NCBI GenBank assembly: GCA_903837305.1
Contig: CAILUB010000064.1
Span: forward strand, 1 to 8,316
Source of the DNA: an uncultured Cytophagaceae bacterium
GTDB taxonomy: Bacteria > Bacteroidota > Bacteroidia > Cytophagales > Spirosomataceae
Reading direction: 5' to 3'
DNA: 8,316 nt
Shown: piece by piece, positions 1 through 6,630 of the stretch
Numbering within the stretch: position 1 is the first letter of the stretch
How the letters are laid out: every line of letters begins with the position of its first letter
Notes under the pieces: generated by a model
What the model was told of the DNA's origin: nothing
Seen by the model: the letters and a program-made list of their open reading frames with translations, nothing else
The model's database searches: none
Program-made: the position numbers and the translations under genes

Positions 1-27
1 ACGAAAAAAGAGGCAAATAAGCCATAG
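1..27 (+). CDS. Possible C-terminal end of an upstream gene (partial)
   Basis: The frame beginning at base 1 reads TKKEANKP and then a TAG stop at 25-27. It is too short to identify. A gene ending here on the same strand would fit the dense operon that follows. In some Bacteroidota the gene before rnpA is hemD (uroporphyrinogen-III synthase), but nothing in these eight residues proves that. The other two forward frames also close within the first 34 bases, so the choice of frame is a guess. Bases 28-82 hold no recognisable gene. Confidence 0.25.
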   Translation, partial: TKKEANKP

Positions 28-82
28 ATCTTAGAAAAGAAGATTTCTGGTTTGCTATTGTTGTACACTTAGTATTCCTGCT

Positions 83-487
83 TTGAAATTTACATTTTCT
101 AAATCAGAGCGTCTAACGCACATTAAGATTATAGATTCCTTATTCGAGAAGGATAGTCGAGTCGTTGAAGAACGGTTTGTCTATCCTTTTCGTGTTTTAT
201 ACATCCGCGAAAATCCCTACGAGGTGGATTTAGCCGATCCACAGATTTTAATTTCAGTACCGAAGCGTCGTTTTTCGAAAGCTGTGGACCGAAATACCCT
301 CAAGCGTCGCATCCGCGAGGCCTATCGCCTGAACAAACCCCATTTTCAAGTAGAGGGAAAAGCAAAACTTCCAGATGTATTGGCTTTTGTCTATATTGGT
401 TCCTCAATCGAACCTTCGGACAAAATCCACAAAAAAATGGCCGCCATTTTAGACAAATTCACCCAAACGAATGAAGCAACTACTTAA
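83..487 (+). CDS. rnpA: Ribonuclease P protein component
   Basis: This is the protein subunit of RNase P. It binds the catalytic RNA and helps remove 5' leaders from precursor tRNAs in the cytoplasm. The 134 residues are slightly above the usual length of about 120. The N-terminus FSKSERL and the downstream LF match the family start, and the basic RNA-binding signature is intact at about residues 60-82 (PKRRF, RNTLKRRIREAYR). The start is taken as TTG at 83. The frame is open upstream only back to a TAG at 32-34 and contains no ATG, and FxKxERL belongs within the first ten residues of this family. No Shine-Dalgarno sequence is visible, as is normal in Bacteroidota. The 3' end overlaps the protease gene by 17 bases, suggesting translational coupling. 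rpmH and yidD, the classic neighbours, are not adjacent here. Confidence 0.95.
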   Translation: MKFTFSKSERLTHIKIIDSLFEKDSRVVEERFVYPFRVLYIRENPYEVDLADPQILISVPKRRFSKAVDRNTLKRRIREAYRLNKPHFQVEGKAKLPDVLAFVYIGSSIEPSDKIHKKMAAILDKFTQTNEATT

Positions 488-2048
488 AATAAGCCTTCTC
501 GTATTGTTAGGATTAGGCTTATGGGCCTTTAACCGGGCCGATCAGTTGTTTGATCTCGCAAAAAACCTGGATATCTATGCCAGTGTCATCAAAGAATTAA
601 ATCAATTCTACGTAGACCCGATTGATGCAAATAAGGTAGTTACCAACTCCATCGATGGAATGCTGGATCAATTAGATCCTTACACCGTCTATTATCCAGA
701 GGAAGATTTGGACGAATTTACGACACTAACCACTGGAAAATACGATGGAATAGGAATACGCGCTTCTTGGGTGGAAAAAGGCTATTACATTACCTATGTC
801 GATGAATCGAGCCCTGCCTTGCAAGCAGGATTGCAAATAGGCGATCAATTAATTTCCATTAATGGAAACCAAATTACCGAGGAGTCTGACCCGAGTATTC
901 TTATAAAAGGGCCTAAAGACAGTAAATTAATTGCAGAGATTAAACGAGGAGATGCTCAATTGAGTTTAAGCATCAACCGCTCCACCGTTCAAATCAAAAA
1001 TGTGGGCTATGCAGGAATCATTCGACCAGGGGTCGGTTACATCGAATTAGAAGAATTTAATCAGTCTGCAACGAAAGAAATGAAGGCAGCCCTCGTTCAA
1101 TTAAAGAAGGAGGGGATGAAGAAATTGATCTTGGATTTACGTAACAATCCAGGTGGTTTGTTGACTCAAGCCATAGATATTTGTAATCTGTTTCTACAAA
1201 AAGAAACGCCCATCGTTAGCACGAAGGGGAAATTACAAGAGTGGAATGCGAATTACAAAGCCTTAAATTCCAGCTGGGATACCTCTATACCCATCGTCGT
1301 TTTAATCAACCAAAACTCGGCATCAGCAGCTGAAATTGTGGCGGGTGTTTTACAGGATTATGATCGGGCGACCATTGTAGGACAACGCAGTTTTGGTAAA
1401 GGCCTCGTACAGGTGACACGCGAATTACCATACCGTGCGAAAATTAAAATTACCACAGCCAAATATTATATCCCAAGTGGTCGCTGCATTCAGGCCATCG
1501 ATTATTCCGAAAATAAAGACACCACAAAGCGCGAATTCAAAACGCAAAACGGCAGAAAAGTCAATGCGGGTGGAGGAATTGAACCTGATGTATTGGTGGG
1601 TAGACCCCAAGCGAATAGTTTGATTCAGCAATTAATGAAAGAGAAAATCTTTTTTCAATATGCCCGTCTATTCAAATTACAACATGCCTCGATTTCTTCT
1701 GCAGCTAATTTCCATTTAACTGAGCCTGCATTCGATGCGTTTATTCAATGGGTGAAAGCGAGTAAATTCAAGTATGAAAGTCCGCTAGAAAAACAGATGC
1801 GAGATGTATTAAAGGAAACGCAGAAAGATCCTTTGTATGCTAATTTGACGGCAACGCTGGAGAAAATCAAGCCGGAGTGGGATTCATCGGTCGCTAAAGA
1901 AATGAATGCGAACAAAAAAGTAATTTCGGCGTTATTAGAACAAGAAATAGTGCACCATTATTACCTGAAAAAAGGGATTAATGAATGGTCTTTTGAAAAT
2001 GATCCGAGCCTTTTAAAAGGTGTGGAATTAATTACCTCTTTGAAATGA
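471..2048 (+). CDS. S41 family carboxyl-terminal processing protease (Ctp/Prc type)
   Basis: This is an exported or membrane-anchored serine protease of the tail-specific/C-terminal processing family, expected to act in the periplasm on envelope proteins. The 525 residues show an N-terminal hydrophobic segment (about 5-20, signal anchor or signal peptide), a helical N-domain with YVDP and LDPYTVYY (about 35-85), a PDZ domain (about 92-165, SSPALQAGLQIGDQLISING), the S41 core (about 185-380) and a roughly 145-residue C-terminal extension. The catalytic residues appear intact: S285 in NSASAAE, K310 in SFGKG and Q314. The Ser-to-Lys spacing of 25 and D296 (+11) agree with E. coli Prc (S430, D441, K455), and Q at Lys+4 agrees with the CtpB triad. 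The substrate cannot be read from sequence. It overlaps rnpA by 17 bases and tsaB by 4 (ATGA), so it is probably co-transcribed with both. Confidence 0.93.
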   Translation: MKQLLKISLLVLLGLGLWAFNRADQLFDLAKNLDIYASVIKELNQFYVDPIDANKVVTNSIDGMLDQLDPYTVYYPEEDLDEFTTLTTGKYDGIGIRASWVEKGYYITYVDESSPALQAGLQIGDQLISINGNQITEESDPSILIKGPKDSKLIAEIKRGDAQLSLSINRSTVQIKNVGYAGIIRPGVGYIELEEFNQSATKEMKAALVQLKKEGMKKLILDLRNNPGGLLTQAIDICNLFLQKETPIVSTKGKLQEWNANYKALNSSWDTSIPIVVLINQNSASAAEIVAGVLQDYDRATIVGQRSFGKGLVQVTRELPYRAKIKITTAKYYIPSGRCIQAIDYSENKDTTKREFKTQNGRKVNAGGGIEPDVLVGRPQANSLIQQLMKEKIFFQYARLFKLQHASISSAANFHLTEPAFDAFIQWVKASKFKYESPLEKQMRDVLKETQKDPLYANLTATLEKIKPEWDSSVAKEMNANKKVISALLEQEIVHHYYLKKGINEWSFENDPSLLKGVELITSLK

Positions 2049-2719
2049 GTCTGATCCTAAGTGTAGATACGTCGACCCAAAACTGCTCCGTTGCCCTTCA
2101 CGAAAACGGGCAATTGATCACGCAGGAATTAGTTACCGAAGAGGGTTCTCATTCCAAATCGCTGACACTTTTGATTGAAAAAGTGATGAAGACAGCGGGT
2201 CTTGCGCTTGCTGAACTATCCGCCGTAGCCGTTTCAAACGGACCCGGTTCTTATACTGGCTTACGGATTGGTTTAGCGACGGCGAAAGGAATTTGCTTCG
2301 CTTTGGACAAGCCATTAATCTGTTTGCCTACTTTGCAGGTGTTAGCCTCCGCAGTCGACGCACCAGCGGGATCACTCCTGTTACCGATGCTAGACGCGCG
2401 CAGAATGGAGGTTTATGCAGCGGTTTATTCGTCAGCATTAGCGGAATTATCTCTGCAAGAAGCGCATATTTTAATTCCTGAATCTTATCAAGCTTATACA
2501 CCCGTGGTAGCTTTCGGAAATGGATCTGCAAAATGGCAAGAAAGCTGTACGCATCCAGCTATCACGTTCCTGGATGGACCTTTACTACCAGAGGCAAAAT
2601 ACATGGGTAAATTAGCGCATGATGCATTTTTGAACCAAAAATTCGAGAACCTCGTTACGAAAGAGCCCGACTATTTAAAAGAATATATGGGCATAAAACC
2701 GAAACTAAAATCCTTGTAA
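2045..2719 (+). CDS. tsaB: tRNA threonylcarbamoyladenosine biosynthesis protein TsaB
   Basis: TsaB (YeaZ) is the non-catalytic partner of TsaD. With TsaE it transfers the threonylcarbamoyl group from threonylcarbamoyl-AMP to A37 of ANN-decoding tRNAs. The 224 residues have the ASKHA-fold signatures of the family: VDTST near the start (D8-T11), EGSHSKSL with H36, the SNGPGSYTGLRIG loop (64-76) that is strongly diagnostic of TsaB, and DARRMEVYA (117-125). Length matches the usual 220-235. TsaD is longer and carries metal-binding histidines that are missing here. The start overlaps the protease stop as ATGA, and the next gene starts one base after its stop, so it sits mid-operon. Placement next to rnpA puts two tRNA-maturation functions in one transcript. 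Confidence 0.95.
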   Translation: MSLILSVDTSTQNCSVALHENGQLITQELVTEEGSHSKSLTLLIEKVMKTAGLALAELSAVAVSNGPGSYTGLRIGLATAKGICFALDKPLICLPTLQVLASAVDAPAGSLLLPMLDARRMEVYAAVYSSALAELSLQEAHILIPESYQAYTPVVAFGNGSAKWQESCTHPAITFLDGPLLPEAKYMGKLAHDAFLNQKFENLVTKEPDYLKEYMGIKPKLKSL

Positions 2720-2720
2720 C

Positions 2721-3227
2721 ATGGCGGAGGAAATCATCAATAGAGTAAATCAAAGTGGACTAACGCAAATCGATTTAGAAGATTTACGCGTTCCAGGAGA
2801 CCGCGTTTTCATCGACATCAAAGAGCAATTATTTCAAGGGATCGCCCTGCGCGAGAAGGACTTTAGAGAGTTCATCGCTAGTAATGATTGGTCTAGTTAC
2901 GCAGGAAAGCATGTGGCGGTGGGTTGCAGCGAAGATGCGATTATTCCCACCTGGGCCTATATGTTATTAGGAGTTCAGTTAACTCCTTTTGCGCAGACAC
3001 TTGTTTTCGGAAATTTAGCTGATTTAGAAAAGACCTTGTTTGAACAAGCTTTGGCGAAGATAATGCCGGAAGATTTTCTGGATGCTAAAATTGTCATCAA
3101 GGGGTGTTCGAAAGAATCGGTTCCTACCGAAGCCTATTTGAAAATCACCCAACTATTACAACCAGTGGCGAAGAGCCTATTTTTTGGAGAACCCTGCAGC
3201 ACGGTTCCGCTTTTTAAAAGAAAATAA
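2721..3227 (+). CDS. DUF2480 family protein with an internal duplication
   Basis: The 168-residue protein resembles the Bacteroidota-restricted DUF2480 family, whose function is unknown. No signal peptide or membrane segment is visible, so it is probably cytosolic. Family-like stretches are DLEDLRVPGDRVFIDIK (18-34), LFQGIALREKDFREF (37-51) and the C-terminal GEPCSTVPLFKRK. Two segments look like copies of each other: about residues 68-98 (GCS...PTWAY...PFAQTLVFG) and 128-157 (GCS...PTEAY...PVAKSLFFG), with about 13 identities over 31 aligned positions. Each copy has a Cys-Ser pair at its start (C69, C129), and a third cysteine is at C159. The paired cysteines invite a metal, thiol or Fe-S role, but the sequence does not settle this. 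It starts one base after the tsaB stop, so it is the last gene of the rnpA operon before the kinase promoter. Confidence 0.85.
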   Translation: MAEEIINRVNQSGLTQIDLEDLRVPGDRVFIDIKEQLFQGIALREKDFREFIASNDWSSYAGKHVAVGCSEDAIIPTWAYMLLGVQLTPFAQTLVFGNLADLEKTLFEQALAKIMPEDFLDAKIVIKGCSKESVPTEAYLKITQLLQPVAKSLFFGEPCSTVPLFKRK

Positions 3228-3229
3228 GG

Positions 3230-3237
3230 TAATTTTG
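3230..3237 (+). promoter_or_regulatory. Bacteroidota -7 promoter box, probably leaderless
   Basis: TAATTTTG is a perfect match to the Bacteroidota -7 consensus TAnnTTTG. It lies between the DUF2480 stop (3227) and the kinase ATG (3242), with four bases from box to ATG. Transcription starting a few bases downstream would give an mRNA with almost no 5' leader. No convincing TTTG -33 element is seen at the usual distance upstream, inside the end of the DUF2480 gene, so the call rests on the -7 box and its position. Confidence 0.55.
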
Positions 3238-3241
3238 TCCT

Positions 3242-4129
3242 ATGTCCACTGAAACGCAAGCACAATACCAGTTTATCGATAAAATCATCCAGCATCATTT
3301 AGGTGAAAACACCGAGGTGAAGGACTTAGAATTTTTCTATGGGGGGAATTTTAACTTGGCGGTGCGTGTGCAATTGAAAAATGCGGACGAATACTTCATC
3401 AAATGGAATCAAGGTGATCACCAAGGTTTATTTGATGCTGAAGCAAAAAACCTAGATTTAATCGGAAAAACTTCCTCCATTTCTGTACCGAGCGTGATCG
3501 GGACGGGGACGATGGAGGAAAAGGAATATTTGATGATGGAATGCATTCCATCAGGAGAAAAGGCAGCTAATTATTGGGTGGATTTTGGGGAAAAGCTGGC
3601 TCGATTGCACAAAAATTCGTCAGAAAATGGGCACGGACTCGACTACACGAATTACATCGGAGCTGCGCCACAAATCAACAGCTGGAATCAAGATGGCATC
3701 GCGTTTTTCATCGAACATCGCTTACGCAACCAATTGACTAGAGCAATCTATGATCGTAAAATCGACGCTGCTCTAGAGGCAAAATTTGAAGTATTGTTTG
3801 AAAAATTACCTTCGCTTTTACCCAATGAAAAGTCCGCTTTACTGCATGGGGATCTTTGGTCCGGTAATGTAATGACAAATCCAGAAGGATTAATTACACT
3901 GGTGGATCCAGCTTGTTATTTTGGATTTAGAGAAGCGGAACTTGCTTTTACGACAATGTTTGGAGGATTTGAAGAAGGTTTCTACGAAGCCTATCACGCG
4001 AATTTTCCCATTGAAAAAGGATTTCACGAACGTATCCCCTTGTACAATCTGTACCCGCTTTTAGTGCACGTGAATCTGTTCGGTGAGGGTTACTTGCCTG
4101 CCGTTAAGAAGATTGTAGATTCGTATTAA
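3242..4129 (+). CDS. Fructosamine kinase family protein
   Basis: This is a small-molecule kinase of the fructosamine-3-kinase/ketosamine-3-kinase family (protein-kinase-like fold). Family members phosphorylate sugar amines formed by glycation, which destabilises the adduct and frees the amine; the substrate here is inferred only from the family. The 295 residues match the usual 285-300. Visible motifs are a glycine-rich nucleotide loop (FYGGNFNLAV, about 32-40), the ATP-contacting K54 in YFIKWN, an acidic partner at E67 in DAEAKNL, the catalytic loop LHGDLWSGN (201-209, D204 and N209) that typifies this family, and the metal-binding D222 in VDPACYFG. The P-loop cysteine known as a redox switch in some eukaryotic members is absent. 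It follows the DUF2480 gene by 14 bases but has its own promoter box. Its 3' end overlaps ispH on the other strand by 26 bases. Confidence 0.9.
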   Translation: MSTETQAQYQFIDKIIQHHLGENTEVKDLEFFYGGNFNLAVRVQLKNADEYFIKWNQGDHQGLFDAEAKNLDLIGKTSSISVPSVIGTGTMEEKEYLMMECIPSGEKAANYWVDFGEKLARLHKNSSENGHGLDYTNYIGAAPQINSWNQDGIAFFIEHRLRNQLTRAIYDRKIDAALEAKFEVLFEKLPSLLPNEKSALLHGDLWSGNVMTNPEGLITLVDPACYFGFREAELAFTTMFGGFEEGFYEAYHANFPIEKGFHERIPLYNLYPLLVHVNLFGEGYLPAVKKIVDSY

Positions 4130-5339
4130 CCACTTCATCCACGTCCTTAGCTCCCGGGAAAAACGAAACGAGTTTGCGCAAGATTTCTTCCATCACCGCG
4201 TCTGGGCAAGAAGCTCCGCATGTTAACAAAACACGCGTTTTATCTTTAGAAGGAATGAACGAAGCAGAAACGCGCTCTTCTTTGGCCACGTTATCAAAAT
4301 GCAGGATCTTTTCCCCAGAAATCAATTTCTCCGCATTCTTAATGAAATAGGTCGGCAATTTTTGTACGCATAAATCCACTAAGTGGGCTGTATTAGAGGA
4401 ATTATAACCTCCAGCGACAATCGCAAAATCGGCCTCCTCGGCTAATAGACCGTAAGTCGCACTTTGATTATCGTTTGTTGCATAACAAAGCGTATCGCGC
4501 GTATCAGCAAAGTACTCCTTGATATTTTCTGGAGATAATTGAAAGTGTAAGCGGATGATTTGGCGTAAATAATCCACAATTTCTTGTGTATCTGTAGCTA
4601 ACATCGTCGTCTGATTCACCACTCCGATGCGATTTAAATCTTTTAAAGGATCAAAACCCACTGAATATTGCCCTTCAAATTCAACATAAAACTCTTCCGC
4701 TGATTTCTCTTCCTTGATATAGGCAGATAAAGCAATGGCCTGCTTGATATCCTTAATAATTAAGGTGGGTGTAACAGATTGCGAATGCGAAAAAGTAGCC
4801 TTGGTTTCCTCGTGACTAGGTTTTCCGTGTACAATCACCGTGTAATCCTTCTTACCTATCGCCTCCGCCCTATTCCATACCTTCTCCACAAATGGACAGG
4901 TCGTATCATACGCGTAGGGATCAATTCCGCGGGATTGCAAGATAGCTTGCGTCTCCAAAGTCGTTCCAAATGCGGGTACAATCACCACATCGTTCGAGCT
5001 CAACTCCGACCATTCAACTATTTGATTTCCGTGCGTGTCTTGTATAAATCGCACCCCACGATCCAATAAATCTGCGTTAACGGCAGGATTATGAATCATT
5101 TCTGATAATAAGAAAATGCGTTTATCTGGATTTTGATCTATAATCTGGTAAGCTGTCTCTACTGCATTTTCCACTCCGTAACAGAAACCGAAATGCCGCG
5201 AAAGCAACACTTCCACCGGACCGAAATCCAAAAAAGTAGGCGTAAAATCCTTCTTTAATTTATCTTGTACACGACGAGCCTCCTTAATCCGACCGATCAA
5301 ATTACTCTTAAACAAAGAGGGGATGGAAAAGGATTTCAT
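4104..5339 (-). CDS. ispH: 4-hydroxy-3-methylbut-2-enyl diphosphate reductase
   Basis: IspH (LytB) carries out the last MEP-pathway step, reducing HMBPP to isopentenyl and dimethylallyl diphosphate with a 4Fe-4S cluster. From ATG 5339 the protein has 411 residues, against about 316 in E. coli, fitting the long form seen in Bacteroidota. The three cluster cysteines are C53 (HFGFCYGVENA), C148 (DTTCPFVEKVW) and C285 (RDTLCYATNDNQ, matching E. coli C197). Active-site counterparts are H83, H176 and E178 (E. coli H41, H124, E126), and SSN at 314-316. Extra length lies in a roughly 40-residue basic N-terminus and an insert near 200-235. CGASC at 374-378 adds two cysteines. The frame is open to an ATG at 5405, but the 22 added residues (MHSIAQKR...) look unlike the family, whose long form starts near MKxFxIP. 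The gene converges on and overlaps the kinase gene. Confidence 0.95.
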   Translation of the reverse strand: MKSFSIPSLFKSNLIGRIKEARRVQDKLKKDFTPTFLDFGPVEVLLSRHFGFCYGVENAVETAYQIIDQNPDKRIFLLSEMIHNPAVNADLLDRGVRFIQDTHGNQIVEWSELSSNDVVIVPAFGTTLETQAILQSRGIDPYAYDTTCPFVEKVWNRAEAIGKKDYTVIVHGKPSHEETKATFSHSQSVTPTLIIKDIKQAIALSAYIKEEKSAEEFYVEFEGQYSVGFDPLKDLNRIGVVNQTTMLATDTQEIVDYLRQIIRLHFQLSPENIKEYFADTRDTLCYATNDNQSATYGLLAEEADFAIVAGGYNSSNTAHLVDLCVQKLPTYFIKNAEKLISGEKILHFDNVAKEERVSASFIPSKDKTRVLLTCGASCPDAVMEEILRKLVSFFPGAKDVDEVVNTNLQSS

Positions 5340-5436
5340 TTTTTTAAAGGTTCGTTTAAGAGGAGTATGTGTTGAGAATGTACGCTTTTGTGCAATTGAA
5401 TGCATTTTATAAACTACTTTTAGGGTTATTGGTTTT

Positions 5437-5444
5437 CAAAATTA
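5437..5444 (-). promoter_or_regulatory. Candidate -7 promoter box for ispH
   Basis: Read on the minus strand this is TAATTTTG, a perfect match to TAnnTTTG, in the 170-base divergent region upstream of ispH. Transcription would start near 5430, giving a leader of about 90 bases before the chosen ATG at 5339, or about 25 bases if the ATG at 5405 were used. No clear -33 TTTG is seen. The region also has to carry the promoter for the plus-strand operon beginning at 5510, for which only a degenerate TAATTTG at 5479-5485 (one base too short between the half-elements) was noticed. Confidence 0.4.
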
Positions 5445-5509
5445 CGACATCTACGGCAATTAATCATTTTTTTGTGGCTAATTTGCACCTCATTAAATTT
5501 ACACCCTTT

Positions 5510-5875
5510 ATGGAATTCGAGCCAAGTTTAGTTAAAGAAGAATGGGAGATGATTCTCGATTTTTTCGAAAACTCGTTTGGCAAGCGACCTACTGAAATGG
5601 AGCCCATATTGCTACTGATCGGGGTCCAGGAATTAGGACAAGGACATGCGCATTTTACCAAAGAACAAAAGCAAGATCTCCTACACATCGCCACCTGCAA
5701 AGTATTAAGCTACAGCGATTTTTATCGATTGGAAGGCCTTGACGAGGAAGGCTGGCCGCATTGGGAGAACGTGCAAGGAATTCCTTCGCTGCCTTTAAAA
5801 GAGCAAGAAATCCTGTTAAAAGCTCATATCATTCATTATTTCAAAACCGAGGTATTCGCGAATGAAGATCATTAG
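5510..5875 (+). CDS. Conserved small protein of unknown function
   Basis: From ATG 5510 this encodes 121 acidic, soluble-looking residues with no signal peptide, membrane segment or known catalytic motif. It resembles short hypothetical proteins seen widely in Bacteroidota, recalled from memory rather than searched. The most conserved-looking parts are EEWEMILDFFENSFGK (about 10-25), LIGVQELGQG (36-45), FTKEQKQDLLHIATCKVLS (49-67, with H59 and C63) and GLDEEGWPHW (76-85). The frame is open upstream to a GTG at 5369, but the added residues form an unrelated hydrophobic stretch that overlaps the ispH promoter region, while the ATG at 5510 begins right at the compact domain. The stop overlaps xth by 14 bases, implying translational coupling and perhaps a shared process. 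It is the first gene of the xth-ferredoxin-nuclease operon. No function is assigned. Confidence 0.8.
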   Translation: MEFEPSLVKEEWEMILDFFENSFGKRPTEMEPILLLIGVQELGQGHAHFTKEQKQDLLHIATCKVLSYSDFYRLEGLDEEGWPHWENVQGIPSLPLKEQEILLKAHIIHYFKTEVFANEDH

Positions 5876-6626
5876 TTATAACGTGAACGGCATTCGTGCC
5901 GCTATTACAAAAGGGTTTGTTTCTTGGCTTCAAGAAGAAAATCCGGATATCGTCTGCATTCAAGAGTTGAAGGCGGAAGTAGAACAAGTGGACCTTTCCG
6001 AAATTTTCGCTTTGGGCTACGAGGTCTATTGGCATTCCGCTCAGAAAAAAGGCTATTCGGGCGTAGCGATCTTCAGTAAGATTAGGCCAAATAACGTGTC
6101 AGTGGGTTGCGGTATCGACCAATACGATTCCGAAGGTCGCGTGATACGAGCCGATTATGACGGATTTTCCGTCATGAGTGTCTACATGCCATCCGGTTCC
6201 AGCGGTGATGAAAGACAAGCTTTCAAAATGGACTGGTTAGGTGATTTTCAGAACTACATTAACGCTCTCAAGATTGAATTTCCGAATTTAGTCATTGCCG
6301 GCGATTATAATATTTGCCACAAAGCCATCGACATTCATAACCCGAAAGGCAACGCAAATAGTTCAGGTTTCTTGCCTGAAGAACGCGAATGGATGGACGG
6401 ATTCGTGAGCCGCGGATTTGTAGATTCGTTTAGAGCAATCAATTCCGAACCACACCACTACAGCTGGTGGTCCTACCGCGCAGGTGCTCGGGGTAAAAAC
6501 TTGGGCTGGCGAATAGATTACCAGATGGTATCTGAGGCTTTGGCAAATAAAATTCAACACGCCTCTATCCAACCGGATGTTAAACATTCTGATCATTGCC
6601 CTATCGTATTAATTCTAAATAGCTAA
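5862..6626 (+). CDS. xth: Exodeoxyribonuclease III / AP endonuclease
   Basis: This is a base-excision-repair enzyme of the ExoIII/APE1 family. It cleaves the backbone at abasic sites, clears blocked 3' ends and degrades DNA 3' to 5', using a divalent metal. The 254 residues make it slightly shorter than E. coli XthA (268). All catalytic landmarks are present: N7 (NVNGIR), E35 (IQELK, metal ligand), Y108 (VYMPSG), D148 and N150 (AGDYNI), W216-D219 (GWRIDY) and D244-H245 (SDHCP). These match E. coli N7, E34, Y109, D151, N153, D229 and D258-H259. The protein starts directly with the conserved MKIISYNVNGIRA, supporting ATG 5862. It overlaps the small unknown gene by 14 bases and is followed four bases later by the ferredoxin-like gene. 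The full set of residues implies an active enzyme. Confidence 0.96.
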   Translation: MKIISYNVNGIRAAITKGFVSWLQEENPDIVCIQELKAEVEQVDLSEIFALGYEVYWHSAQKKGYSGVAIFSKIRPNNVSVGCGIDQYDSEGRVIRADYDGFSVMSVYMPSGSSGDERQAFKMDWLGDFQNYINALKIEFPNLVIAGDYNICHKAIDIHNPKGNANSSGFLPEEREWMDGFVSRGFVDSFRAINSEPHHYSWWSYRAGARGKNLGWRIDYQMVSEALANKIQHASIQPDVKHSDHCPIVLILNS

Positions 6627-6630
6627 TTAT

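Noticed and set aside
56..63. TATTGTTG as a -7 promoter box for rnpA
   Set aside because: One mismatch to TAnnTTTG at a core position and no -33 element; rnpA may be read through from the upstream gene.
1..82. Replication origin or rpmH next to rnpA
   Set aside because: No DnaA-box cluster, no rpmH-like short basic frame, and downstream genes are not yidD or yidC.
1425..1631. Short open frames on both strands within the protease gene
   Set aside because: They lie wholly inside the S41 core in other frames, show no family motif, and the protease frame is intact with all catalytic residues.
2133..2531. Short open frames inside tsaB on both strands
   Set aside because: Shadows of a clearly recognisable tsaB frame; no independent start signal or motif.
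4779..5069. 96-codon plus-strand frame inside ispH
   Set aside because: It is antisense to conserved IspH residues around C148 and H176, is rich in Arg and Tyr as shadow frames often are, and has no promoter box.
5361..5365. AGGAG as a Shine-Dalgarno site on the plus strand
   Set aside because: The ATG just after it (5367-5369) opens only two codons before a stop, and no other gene in the window uses such a site.
5369..5509. N-terminal extension of the small unknown gene from GTG 5369
   Set aside because: The 47 extra residues look like translated AT-rich promoter DNA and overlap the ispH upstream region; the compact domain begins at ATG 5510.
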